DNA of 64,000 bases. Origin: Paramecium tetraurelia (Eukaryota > Ciliophora > Oligohymenophorea > Peniculida > Parameciidae). Below, piece by piece: positions 1 to 12,526 of the stretch; positions within the stretch are counted from its first letter, which is position 1, and every line of letters starts with the position of its first letter. Under the pieces are notes generated by a model. That model saw nothing but the letters and a program-made list of their open reading frames with translations. It had not been told where the DNA came from and ran no database searches. The stretch is from NCBI RefSeq assembly GCF_000165425.1, contig NW_001799344.1, positions 5,910 to 69,909 of the forward strand, in the 5' to 3' direction. A program made the position numbers and the translations under genes.

Positions 1-613
1 TTCAAATTCATCTGCAGTTTGCATCTATACTATTATCCATAGTTAACGAATTGTTATATATGGGAGCAGAATCAGAAATTTCAAATTTTTTTTGATCTAA
101 AATATAATTGTAAAATATCATATTTATTATTCCAAAATTGAAAGTCTTTTTCAGTTAATGAAAAATTGATGATTCTAAAATCTTTCTATAAGAGGTAGAA
201 TATATTTGAATTTAAAATAGAAAAAACTCTTTGATTGAAGTTATATCCTTTTCTAATTAAGGTTCTTCATATAGCAATGGGACAGGATGAATAGCATTAT
301 TTAAAGCTCTTTAATTGAATTATTGCAAGTAATTAAAATAGTGATTTTAAGTTTAAAGTCCATTCCTTCTATTATTATATTGTTAGATTACATTTTTGTT
401 AATTAAGCGTAATAATTCTTCGGGTGATTTCCCCTTTTAATAACATTAAAATAAAATGGAAACTATTCCTTAAAATTATCTTTATTATTTTTATCTTGTA
501 ACCACTATTCAACAATTTACTAAATTTTATCTTAAGAAATTGCAAAGTGTAATAAATTACTACATAAAGATTTACACATATTTAGATTTATACTTATATA
601 AATTACAATATTA
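1..613. other. AT-rich stretch, no supported gene
   Basis: I see no sustained reading frame on either strand here. On the minus strand an ATG at 24-22 opens a short frame (MQTADEFE) that runs off the left edge, so the 5' end of another minus-strand gene may lie outside the window, but eight codons cannot support a call. Confidence 0.4.
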
Positions 614-2224
614 TCATGCATCACTTGCTAATAAAACTGGATAAGCGGATGTATTTTTTTCCGAATCGTTTATCTGAATAATACTCTTTCTAATTCGAGT
701 TTAGTCTTCTTCAATCTTTTCTCTTAAAGGCTGGTGTAAAGTTTCTCTTAAAGGGAACAATAGTAAGGAGCATAAAATACAAATTACCCCAAAACCAATC
801 ATTGGATGAACATTTAGAGACGAGCATAAATTACTTAAAAATGCTTAAGCGATACTGCCAAAAGATCCTCCAGCAGATATTAAGCATAATGCTAAAGATC
901 TAACAACAGAAGGGAATAATTCAGACACATAAATATATCCTAAAGCCCAAACTGCACAGATCAGAAATCTCATTAACTATTAAGATTATTTAATATACAT
1001 ACTCCAGCAAAAATGCCTTCAAAGATTCTAAAAACTATGTGATCGCTTTATAGAAGGAAATATAAGCTCATAAGTCCTACAATGAAGAAACCAATTATAA
1101 TGTTTGTTTTTCTTTTCATTTTTGTTATAAACAAGTCTAACAATAAGCTAATAGAATACCTAAGGTTGCAAAAGCTAAGAGTTCAAAAAAAGCAATAATG
1201 AAATTAGTAGTGAAGAAATTGAGACCCAATTGATCACTTACAAAACTGATTCCATAATATGTCACCTTAATTGCAAAAAACATCATCACACCAGCAAAAA
1301 ATACATACCTTAAGGACTTATATTTCAATAAATCCAAGATTGAATATACTCTAGAATTATTTTCTTTAGTTTATGGGTTCGATTGCAAATCATCAATATT
1401 TATTGGTTGAGTTCCATTTAGTTTTGCAATTTAATTAAGAACCTTGACACATTTTTTCTTATTTTTTGTATATAGAAACTATGGAGATTCAAATATCAAC
1501 AAGCTGCCAATATTTAACAAAATGGATGGAATTGCAACTGATATTGCAAGCAATCTCCAATTAGTAATAAAATATGCTAATGCTATAATTCCAAACTCGC
1601 CCAAGGCAAAAAATACTTAGACTCCAACATTTTAGATTTCTCGAAAATGGCCTTCTATATAAAATTTTTGATATAAATAACTTACAGGAATGCTCATTAA
1701 TAAATGAATAATGTACAGTAATCGTTGGATTACCACCAAACCCTAAGAAGAACAGTCCTATGGCTATCATTTAATAATTCATTGCAAACTTAAAAATTAT
1801 ACATAAAATATACAGTAACTATGAGGGCTCCTAATGAAGTCATAGACCAAGAAATTGACATTGACATTTTGCGACCATAGTTATCAGCAATGAACGAGAA
1901 TATTATCAACCCAGATACAGAACCAAGATAAACAATAGATTAAATTATTGATTATAAGGTTTTGTGGCAGGGTAACAAAGCATCAAAAGCTGTGTTTAAT
2001 GATTCACCTACTACAAATTCTTAACGAAATGAATCATCCTAAATTATTATAATCATGTACACAAATGTAAGACAAACACTTTTCATCCAATGATTCAGAT
2101 GTACAGGAGTTTAGACATTCGGCATTTGACTAACAATCCACTGTCGGTTTGATAAAAAAGAAGACCGGTGAAAACAAAATCCAACTAAAAATTAATATTT
2201 CTTTCTAACCTAGTTATCAGCCAT
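614..2224 (-). CDS. MFS transporter, SLC22/sugar-transporter-like
   Basis: Predicted 12-helix major facilitator superfamily carrier of about 501 residues, probably moving an organic ion or sugar across a membrane; the substrate cannot be read from sequence. The start is the ATG at 2224 and the stop is TGA at 614. Four introns (25, 31, 23 and 26 nt) restore one frame of exactly 502 codons. Family marks: the loop 2-3 motif with DNYGRK, an ESPQFLYTK stretch matching the ESPRWL motif after helix 6, and YVSELFPSVVRSLAL matching the YxxELFPTxxR motif near helix 9-10. Between the first two motifs is the glycine-rich GFGGNPTITVHYSF helix. One intron ends in AAG instead of TAG. The family call is firm; organic-cation-like is an inference from the motif set. 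Confidence 0.85.
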
Positions 2225-3480
2225 TACAATCCAAATATTAAGAAGGCTCTTTTTTAATAAAAACCTTCCCCACCAACTTACGTCAATGCCTCATCGTAAG
2301 TCAATTATTTTTAGTCTGTGATTGCGGATTCTTAATGTACTTGCATAATATTAATGAAATAACATCAATTGATCAGGATATAAGCCTTAAATGAAAATTG
2401 CGTAATAATAGTCGTAATGAAATTATAATGTATTCCTATAATTTATACAAATTTAATAATTTTTAAGTCTTAATCATCAAAATTTACTTCTTTTGTTGAA
2501 TAAATTACACTTAAGATATGATCAGAAAACATTACATCATGAGATTTTAGGATGGATTTTCATTTTCAAACAATTATTATAAAAACGAAATAACATAAGT
2601 TCATGCAAAGATTCAAAATATGTCTTTAATGTTTCTCTTCAGTATTCAAATTGTCATGATAGATTAATTAATTATATTAAAAATATCATTTTGGTTAAAT
2701 CATTTAATTTCTAACGATGACGCAAATATTTACCTTAACAAAAATTATTATAATTTTTAATTAATTATTTTCTAGATATTAAATTTTTTATTATTATTAA
2801 ATAAAACCTTCTATGCCTATATTTCTATTTCACTATTTAATTTCAATCTATGAATTGATTAGTTTAAAGGATGGTGATACTACATTTAAACCTCAAAAAT
2901 TTTAATCTCATATACACTATTCATTGAAATTCTTATTTCTAATGAAAATTATGGGTTTTACAATTATAAGGGGAAAAATTGAACTTTACAACAAATTTTA
3001 AATTTCAAATTCGTTTATACTTATGAAATTTTAACCATATTTATATAAAACAGATTTTTAGATTACATAACAAATGTGATACTAACTATTAACAACAGGG
3101 ACAACCTGTAAAGTAAAATGCCTAAGCGAATGTCTAATGTTATTATTAATTCAAATATAATAGTGATAATTTCAAAAACTGAACAAAAAAGTTGGCTTTA
3201 GTAATGATACTATAAAATAATAATGTATAAATTTATCTGAGTTCTCATTTAAAATATAAATAAATGAGAACTTAAATTTGAGTGTACTCCAATTAAGAAT
3301 TAAACACATAGAAACTATTTAACAACATATAGTTCTAGTCATGTATTTTTTACTATGTTTGTTTTAACTTGGAATTATTTATAGGTTTATTCAAAATAAC
3401 TGAAAACGATATCAGATGAACATAATTAATATAAATTTTTTAATGAAGAAAAATACAATTCAATAACTTAGATTTAGATA

Positions 3481-3965
3481 AGGCCTGATGATTTATATAA
3501 AGGCAAATATGAATAAGTATTGCTTTAGGATTATTTTTGGAACAGATATTTCTAAGCTCAATCCTACTTACTCTAAAAAAAAAGTTAATCAAATACTCAA
3601 CTCATGTTACATTTTATTCCAAGAGACACATCAAAAGAACTTCCTTATTCATTGAATAATTGAGAATAGATCAAATATTTATAGTGGTTTGAAATATAAA
3701 AATCTAATAGTCAATAATTATAGACAGATAGATATTAATCTGGAAAAGTAAAATGTTAGAGGATAATGGTGGGTGGTAAGCATAGCAGAAATTTAATTTA
3801 ATCGATTAAAGTAAGGTTTTTGGAAAGAACGATAGAGAATTAATGGACACATCAATCATTTTTGATATTAAGCATATCACATATAAAATTGGACAATATT
3901 AAGATGGCAAGAGATTTGGCATTTGGATATATGTTATGTTTAAATTTCAATATTATTAATAGGAT
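3481..3965 (+). pseudogene. Possible fragment of a GxYxxGxKxGxW repeat protein
   Basis: Short pieces resemble a repeat found in a large Paramecium protein family of unknown function, with units of the type G-x-Y-x-x-G-x-K-x-G-x-W. At about 3891-3935 the plus strand reads IGQYQDGKRFGIWIY. Another frame near 3810 reads KQGFWKE, a typical unit end. The two lie in different frames with TGA codons between them and no intron that joins them, so this looks like a decayed remnant. The likeness is from memory of the family and rests on two short motifs. Confidence 0.3.
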
Positions 3966-5703
3966 AGAAACAAATTAATTTTTATTTTGATTTTTCTTTT
4001 TAGGTTTGCTTTTTTTTTATTCATATTATATTACATTTTGTTATTTTCATTACTTTAATAATAAATGATAATGTAAAATTCATTTATATTTTAATAATTT
4101 CTTAATTATAATAAATTTTCCAAAACATTCAAGTTAATCTTGTTTCTTTACATTTTCATTTTCTTTAATTTTCTTATTCTCTCCAAGTTATTTTAATATT
4201 ATCTCTTTATTAGTAAGATTATTTACAAAATTAACTCTCATTTCATTAAATGGATTGATTTTTATGGATAAGGAGCCAAAATTAAGTTAAAGTAAAATTA
4301 TTCAAATACTCCATAATACCATATAGAAATTAAAGATTTAAAAAATATAGTATATTTATATTCCTTTATAAAATGTTTAATGAATAAAAACTAATCAATT
4401 ACGTGTCTATCATTACATTAGTTATAATTACTTTAAATTACTTTTTTCAAATAAAATTAAAACATAATTGTTGATTTAAATCAATTATTTGCTCTAATTA
4501 CTAAGAAGGAATTTTATTATCAGCTACAAAATTAGTTATGTTTAATATTATTGATTGCAGTCATATTTTCAATAAATAGTTCAAAGAGATCGTTTATATA
4601 CTGTAAATTAAAGTCAACTTAGGTTGGGGTGTGATTTCTTTTTGTCCTACCAGAAATTTTTTTAATTATTTGGATTAACTTATAGTCTTCTAGCTAATTT
4701 CTATTCAGCATTTTCGAAAAAGGAAAATTAATTCTAAAATTTCAATAAAAATATCATTTAATAAAAAGACAACCAAATACTTGATCATACATTTAGCCTA
4801 ACGACCAAGGTAATATAAATTATTGAAACAAATAAGAAAGCAAATGATACTAAATTAAACATAATTAATTTAAAAAATAATATTAAATTAGTAGATTTGA
4901 TATTCTATGTTTCAATTGCATTTATATGAATTTGCTAGGTGAATATTTATAAATAAGTTCAGTGCTAATATTTTGTAATTTTATTACAATATTGAAAATG
5001 GGAATAGAATTCTAATTATTATTTTATTTTTAAAAACTTGAAAAATATACTACTATTATTATTTGTTTTATGATTTTGATTGAATTATAGTTGGATTAAA
5101 TTCATTATTTATTGGTTGATTTTTCACTTAATAAACATATGCCAAAATGTTCAAAATTATAAATGCAACATTGGTCAAATGGAGACAAAATAAAAACTGT
5201 TCGTTAGGTTCAATTTGTAATTGCAATTCTATAATGAGAGATGCTAATTATTACGATTGTTTAAGTGAAACACATTAAAATGCCATAGTTATCGCGTTGT
5301 TTTTAAAATGCATCCCTTCATAAAGTCTTGAAAGTACACCAATTTAAAGCAGTCTAAAGCTCATATATCATTTTAAAATAACCATAAGGTAATTGTAACT
5401 AACAGAATCCATCAGTAAATATTGATTATTAATAATTCAATTTCGGTTAAAAATTGACACCTTTTTCATTTTTTTTAAAGCTACTTTTTTTTTTAATGTT
5501 TTTTAATTTTCATCTTTAATAATCTTTATCAGCAATTTCTTACTATCTAACTTCTCACAATTTAACATTTTCAAATAAAAATTAATAGTATCCTAATTTT
5601 ATACATATTTCTCTATTTAATAATATTAACAAACTGGGATAGATGTTGATTTACTTTTTTGAAACGAATAAAAAATCTCGGAAAGTAGTATTTTAAGGTT
5701 TTT

Positions 5704-6006
5704 ATGGAGACTACAATTTAAAAAGACAATTTGATTTCAAGATCTAGTGACTTAATAGAAGAAAAAATGTCTGACTAGGAATCAATTATAGCAAAAATCA
5801 ATTTCGTGAACTAATGGTGGATACATTAGTAGGTATCTTGTGAAAAAAAAGTGAAATCGAAGGAGAACTCAAAGAGATTAAAAATGTCGAGAGTTAACTA
5901 AGACCAGCTCAAATGGTAGGTACAGTAACCAATTAATGAAAATAATAGTAAATAAGATTATATAAAGTAATTAAGGATCCAGATTATGTATGGAAGAGAT
6001 TTATGA
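5704..6006 (+). CDS. Small hypothetical ORF, 100 residues
   Basis: An open frame from ATG 5704 to TGA 6004-6006 begins METTIQKDNLISRSSDLIEE and is rich in K, N, Q and S, the usual make-up of soluble Paramecium proteins. I do not recognise it. The sequence after the stop, read one frame over, also looks coding for about 25 codons (KDPDYVWKRFMTNL), so this may be a decayed part of a longer gene. A 100-codon frame can arise by chance when TGA is the only stop. Confidence 0.3.
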
Positions 6007-7490
6007 CCAACTTAAACTAAATTAAGAGTGGCTAGGATCAATTTAACTGAATAATGTTTGTTCCTTGTATTTCAGAGCCATTAAATAAGTAGAGATATTT
6101 AAAAAGTGGCTGTTCAAAGTGTTCAAAGAGATACAGATATTCATAAATATAATATTATTATTATTTTTGATTTCTCAATATCTTTCCATGTAATTATTAA
6201 TAATTTTCTTTTTTTTTCCATTTCTTTCCTTCATCTGAAACTAATTTTTTAAGTAAATTGCCGTTTTTAAGTGTCCATTTCTGTATTTTTTTCTTTGGTG
6301 TATTACTTGTAGAAAATCTTGAACATTAATCCAACACAACTAATTTATTTATAATTTTAATGAATTTTATAAAGAAAAGGAAACCCTTATCTATCATATT
6401 TAATTCCTTACAATAAAGCATCTGAGTTAAATCTCCATTTTCGTTCTCAAACATTTTTAAGGGTGGTTTTTTTCTATTATTCAACAGGAAGATTTATTCC
6501 AAGTTTTGCTAAAAAGTAAGACAACTCTATAGATATCGTAGTTTGTAATATAGTGGATGTATAAAATGTATACTTTGAACAGATAAAATAATTCACAGAT
6601 AAGATAATATAATTCTTCATTGAAGCAATCAAATAATTAAATGTATCAACCCATTCGATCTATTGATCAAAGTATATTGATCAGAGTTTACTTTATAATA
6701 AATAAAAAATTGTGCATTTGCCCTTTGAAATTTGGGAATTCTCAAAATTATTTTTAAATTGTTAATATTTAAGGATGCAATTAAAATAGACTAAATTGAT
6801 ATAAAATTTAAATTTGTTTTTCACAATTTTAAAAAAAGAGATTTATAATCTCAAAATGTTGTTTATTATTCTCCAATAAAATCTTGTTTTATAATGCTTA
6901 ATCTTGAGCTTGATATTATAAGGAATTATCAAATGATTAATGGAAGATTAGTAATTCGTTGAAATTATTTTTTTCTAAATATTCAAAGATGATTTTATGT
7001 AAAATTAGGGATTCCTGAGATATCTTCGTTATTATTTTGATAAATGTAATTTTAAATTTCAATGAAACAATATCTAAGGAATGTATTGAAAATTATTATT
7101 ATCAAATGTTATTTTTGGCCACATTACATTTTTATCGATACAATCCTCCATTCAAGTTTGATTGTATCCAAATTTCATTTAATTTAAGTGATATTTTAAT
7201 TAGATGTATTTTTTTGACTCATTTCTATCACAATATATATAATCCTTAATTTGAATCTTTATTGTTGATTAAATTATTTGAATATTGAAGTGGTGAAAAA
7301 TGAAGATAAAATACATTTTTAAATTATTCTTCATATTCAAAATATATTGAATTCTGTGTACTATATTAATATAAGATATTCTATAAGACCCAAGCTTCAA
7401 AAATACTTTTGCAGATTAATGTGATGTAAAACCTAGAATTTTTCATGATTATGGTTTAAGGTTTTCTAATAAAATATTATATAATTAATA

Positions 7491-9714
7491 ATGAAAAGAC
7501 ACAGCATTGGAAAAAAGTTTACAAAAATAAAAGGATTGAATAAAACTGATCCTAATGCAATAGTTCCAGAAACTCCTAAGCTAATTGAAGATTTTATTTA
7601 ATCTCTTAATTCTTAGGGAGCTGTTATCAATAAAGTGAAATATGCCATTTTTTTAACAAAAAATGGGTTAAAATATCCTGGGCTTATTGGTATTTAGTTT
7701 TTGTTAGGTTAGCAACTGAAAAAATTGTACCAAATGACAACCTTGTTATTTTACCTCGAGAAACATTATTAACTACAAGATAAGCATTTGAATCTCCTTT
7801 AAAACCTATGTTTCTAGAATTTCCATAATTCTTTAGTCCTAAATTTATGCCCTCCTGGTAATACCACATAATTTTATCATTTTTACTCTATGAATATTAA
7901 AAAGGTGCTGAATCAAAATGGCATTTATTAATCAATAATTTTCCAAAGGATATTGATTATGCAGTATTTTGGAAATCTGAAGATTTAGAACTATTATAAG
8001 ATAAAAAAATGGCCAAGCATGCTATTTAAAAGAACAGATATCTTATTACTACCTTTCAAACTCTCTAATACATCACTAGCAAATTTCCCGATCTTTTTAA
8101 ACCAGAGGTTGTTACTTTAGAAAATATTATTTGGATTTACACAAGTATTGTAACAAGATGTTTTGGAGGTTAAGGTTTGAAATATGTTACAATGGTACCT
8201 TTTTGTGAATTATTTAATCATGAAAGCGCTGATGTTTGTTATGATCTTTAATAAAATGATGGTAGAACAAAATATAATTATGAATTTATGACTTAAAAGT
8301 TAGTTAAAGATTAGAAGGATGATGATGAATTGTCAATCTAATCTTTTGACAATTCATAAGGTTCAGAAGATGAAATTAGTGACTCTGAATTTACAACTGG
8401 TGAGTATAATGATTACTAAGAATTTGATTTTGATGAATTTCATGAAATGGCAATAAAAAATTTTACGAATAATCTAAATCAAATGTTAGAAATCTTAACT
8501 CTCTAAAATTAAGTTTAAGAAAATATGAGTCAAAAAATGAAAGTGATCTAAGAATTTTCAATAAGAATGAGAAAAGAATTAAATATTAAACTAAATATAC
8601 AAAGAGATATTTTCTAATTAGCTATAGACTGTAAATCAATGCTATTTTAACACCTTGATTTTGGGGATAATTTTTCTATATTTTTTATCGGACAGATTTT
8701 CAATATTTTGGATAATTCACTTAAAGAGTATTTTGAAGAACAGATATCTTCATTTAAGGCTAGAGAAATCTTTGCTAGAATGGAACAAATTTGTAGTAGT
8801 TATTTAGATAATTGGTATGCTTTTAATAATGTTGTTAAAAAAAGCCCTATCCAATAGAAAGTCAATACATTTTCATAAAAATTAGGTTAGAGACCGATAA
8901 AAGTTTTACCAACAGTTGAATCAATTTTAAAATAGCCAGTTGATCGTAGTGCCAATTATTATTAAAATGTTTGGGAAAATGAAAATTTCAAAAATCTATT
9001 AATGAGAACAAGAGATTACTTTGAAAAAGGATCATAAGTGTATTTCTGCTATAGTTAATTGTCAAATAGAATGATGATTCTCAAATATGGAATGGCTTTG
9101 GAATACAATAAATTCAACAGTTCTTTTTTGAGGGTTGAGTATCTAAAATATCTTTAGACAAAGGAGGCTTAATGGATTGTTCATAGATTTAAATTAGATA
9201 AATTTAAAAGATTTAAGTTAAAATTTATCAAACCTCCTTATGAGTTGATAATATTTTGTAAATTAGTCTATTGGTATAATAATAAAAATATAATTAGGGA
9301 TATAAATATACATTCTGTGGATACTATTTTTAAGATATAAAACCTGAAATTAGAAATAAAAGCACTTAATTTGGCACTTGAAATTTTAGTTGAAGAAAAT
9401 TCAAAATTCACAGATAAAATCGAAGTCCTTGAAAAATAACTTTATGATAAATCCTTAGGGTACCATGAATATTTTGCTCTAATCTACAGATTAGAAAGAT
9501 TAAGAATCTTTAGTTATAATATTAAGTATTTAAAAATATTGAAAATAGCTTAATCAATATTATGATAATTGTTATTGATAAAATCATAAATAGAGTACCA
9601 TTTGAATAGGCAATAGAGAAAACATAGTTTGATTTCGATTATTATCTAACAAATCGTTACACTTTAAAGAGATATTTTGATGAATTGAAATGTTCTCTAT
9701 ATGAATCATCATGA
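7491..9714 (+). CDS. SET-domain protein methyltransferase (SETD3/LSMT-like)
   Basis: Predicted S-adenosylmethionine-dependent protein methyltransferase of about 725 residues. Two introns, 7690-7712 and 9526-9548 (23 nt each, both ending TAG), give 726 codons. The N-terminal lobe has ATEKIVPNDNLVILPRE, like the start of SET domains in the Rubisco-methyltransferase/SETD3 class. The catalytic core follows around residue 200-230 with VPFCELFNHESAD, matching the family's V-P-x-x-D/E-x-x-N-H motif. An acidic low-complexity insert (DDDELSIQSFDN onward) comes next, then a long helical C-terminal half. Without the second splice the frame ends early at 9565. Whether the target is histone, actin or another protein cannot be told. 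Confidence 0.82.
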
Positions 9715-11230
9715 TTTATTTTAGTGCTAAGATATACATAAATTATGAATTTACAGATATAGGAAATTAAGAATCTCAAAATAATCGAATATCTAATCTA
9801 CTAAATATATGTCTTTAATTGAGTTATTTATTTTCCTAATTTAATTAAGTTAATTATATCAACAATACTTTCAACTATAATAGAGGCATACATAATTCTC
9901 TTTGATTTAAATCACCAAAAATATTGTGTCTTGATGTAAATCCGATATTGTGATTTTAGAGATCATAATGCGTTTTTTATAAAAGATTCATTAGTTTGCA
10001 TTCAAATTTTTTATCAAATATATAAATAAGTTTTGAGTGTATTTTATCTAAAATTTTCTTAAATAGCATTTCTAAATTGGTGGCCATATCCACACTAAAC
10101 TTGTATTGTTCACCAAGTCTAAATAATCATTTGTATTTCAAAAAATTGCAAGCATAAAATCAATATAATGAGAATGTTAAAATGGCACAAGATTTGCACA
10201 AATTGTTGTTATTTATAATTGAAAAATAATCCGAAAATTTATCATGACAATCTACTTTAACAAAGGATAAAAAATAAGAAAATACCCAACATTTTTTTAA
10301 TAAATAATAGATGATAGGATAGAGTTTTGAGAATTATATATTTGCATTAAAACATAGAATTGACTATTAATTTAATAAATTATAATGAATTATTTTTGAG
10401 AATTAATGTTATTATAATTATTATTCAATTTTACAAAATAAATAAAATTTATATTTAGGCATTTGATTTTTCTTGATTTCTCTTTATTTATTTAATAATT
10501 ATCCTTTTGTTATTAACATGATTAAGAATATATCTTCTTTTAAAAATATAATTAGTTATTTAGAAAATAAAAATATTTGACAAATTATATTGTTTGATTG
10601 AAATATATCTCTTTTTAAATCTTGTACACACCCTATTTTTATCCTTACAAATCTCCTTTTTCTCTTCCTCTTATTACAAATTATCTGATAACATTTTTTC
10701 AATTCATCGCTCGTTAAATTTTTATTTCAATGCTGCGTTTAATCATTATCAATATTTTTTCTTTTCTCAAACTTCTTGACGCTCAATTTTGTTATAATTT
10801 CCCTTTTAACTAAAATTTCTGATAGCGAATTTTTAGAAGTTAAATTTATTAGCCCAAAAACCCACTATGAATATCAATATAAATTCGTATTTATCACTTA
10901 TTATTCATAATTTTATATTTTTGATAATTATTAATTAATTCTCACTCAAGATTATTTAGATTGGGAGATTTTATTGAATGTTTGAGAAAGTACATACTTA
11001 ATTTCAAAATCCCTGATCCCTCTAACATTTATATTTTTGATTATTAGAATAATTATTGTACCTAAAATACTTTAATAAAATGTTCATTGATATTTAAATT
11101 GAAAAGATCATAGTCTAAAGTAATAAAATAATGTAATTAAATTTTTTTACTTATTGATAGTGTTTAGAGATATTTATTTTATCTATTAAAAATTAAAATT
11201 TGAATAATTATGTGTTTTTTATAATATTTT
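9715..11230. other. 1.5 kb stretch without a supported gene
   Basis: Between the SET gene and the first trichocyst gene nothing could be supported. A minus-strand frame from about 10730 down to 10160 is open for roughly 190 codons. It lacks a good start, its composition drifts from basic to hydrophobic, and such a length is expected now and then by chance with one stop codon. The hydrophobic plus-strand frame at 10594-10779 is its complement. Confidence 0.4.
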
Positions 11231-12394
11231 TCAAACCTTGACTTATTGGGCAACAATAGTATATGCTTATGTAATAATTTTAACTTCATTTTCCCTCTTA
11301 GCTGACCTTAGATTATAATTTGATTGGACTATTTCCCTCTCATTTCTATATTATTATAGCAAATCTAATGCAATAGGTAAATCCTTTTAGATTTGATTTC
11401 TGCTTTTCGTAGATAATGCCTTTTTAGATGATTGAAATAATATTACATTTTCTTCATTTCTTCTTTTTAAGGTAACAATTGTTCTTGAATAATCAGCACT
11501 GAGTCTTTCTCTAACTTCAGTGACTTCTTTAAGTGTAACTTCATAAGATTATGTAACTTTAGCAACGTATTCATTTGCACCTGCATTTATGCGTTCCTCT
11601 TGGATCTCGAATATTTTCAAGCAATTAAATAATTCTAGTAACAGTGGGAACATCAAACCTTAAATAAAATTTTGAAATACTTGGTAGTTACAGAAACAAG
11701 TGCTGTAATAGGATGATTTGGTCCCAAAGAGTTAGCAAGTTGATCAACATACTATTTAGTGTGTTATTACGAGAGGACAGTTGTTTTGCTTTATTCAGCA
11801 AATACAGCCTACTAAAGTTTTGCAATCATTTCATTTAATCCATCAATAGATTTTATATTGTTTGTTGTTCTTTACTAAAAATAGATATAAGGTTATACTG
11901 AAATATTTTCAATTTCTAATTTATATTGGTTTCTGATATCTTCTTCTTTCGAATTCAAAGTTGATAATTGTTTTTCTTATGATTATTAAGTGCCAATTAG
12001 TTTACTAATATCTTCATTTAAATCTGCAATCTGTTGATTAAGTCTTTGCAATTCTTTAGCTAATTTTTCTGTTTAGATTTCCAAAATTTCTATTTCGACA
12101 TTCAATTATCCTATTTTCTAGTTAAATATATATTATTTGTACTTTGGCAAATTCTTGATCCTCTATTGTTTAATCTGAGATTAATTAATCTCTGATGCCT
12201 TTTATTTCTTTCAAAACTTCCTCAACATATGAACTTTATAACATTTTGAGTTCGATTAAACCAGCTAATTGCTTTGAAAATTCATTCTTGAGTGCCATTT
12301 TATCCATCTGTGCCATAACAACATCTACTTTAGACTACAATGAAGTTTGTAGAGACAATGTAATTAGCATAACTAGGAAGATGACTTATTTCAT
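11231..12394 (-). CDS. Trichocyst matrix protein, with one frameshift
   Basis: Secreted structural protein of the crystalline trichocyst core, packed in the regulated secretory organelle and expanding on calcium-triggered discharge. The start at 12394 gives a signal peptide (MKQVIFLVMLITLSLQTSLQ). Then come long coiled-coil helices (IEILEIQTEKLAKELQRLNQ; QYKLEIENIS) and the typical tail RSAKRENEVKIITQAYTIVA before TGA at 11231. Introns of 25, 24 and 22 nt are evident, the last ending AAG. After splicing, the length is one nucleotide off a multiple of three. The break lies near 11600, where LLENIRD runs into a frame that resumes as IQEERINAGANEYVAK. It is either a sequencing error or a decaying copy; the rest of the frame is clean. 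A second family member is at 61250-62420. Confidence 0.8.
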
Positions 12395-12526
12395 GAAAAA
12401 CGGTATAATAAAATATATAATAAGAGAGATGATAATTAGTCATGAAAATGTAAGAAACACTTAAGGATATATCAATCGATAATAAGTCTAAATTTAATTG
12501 CCATATTTGATAGATATATAAATAAA

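Larger units (their letters stand above)
2225..7490. other. 5.3 kb gene-poor, AT-rich stretch
   Basis: No gene of normal length could be built on either strand. The region holds poly-T and poly-A runs, frequent TGA in all frames, a weak pseudogene trace (3481-3965) and one 100-codon ORF (5704-6006). The small ORF at 7037-7249 is too short and too hydrophobic-random to support. This spacing is very unlike the 2-60 bp gaps from 18 to 27 kb. Confidence 0.5.

Noticed and set aside
1365-1395. tRNA T-arm-like string gggttcgattgcaaatc
   Set aside because: It lies inside the MFS coding region and no acceptor stem or anticodon arm can be formed around it.
7684-7869. 61-codon minus-strand frame
   Set aside because: It is antisense to the SET-domain gene, which is supported by motifs and splicing.
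10160-10730. About 190-codon open minus-strand frame
   Set aside because: It has no good start and its composition changes midway. With TGA as the only stop, frames of this size are expected by chance in 1.5 kb of AT-rich DNA.
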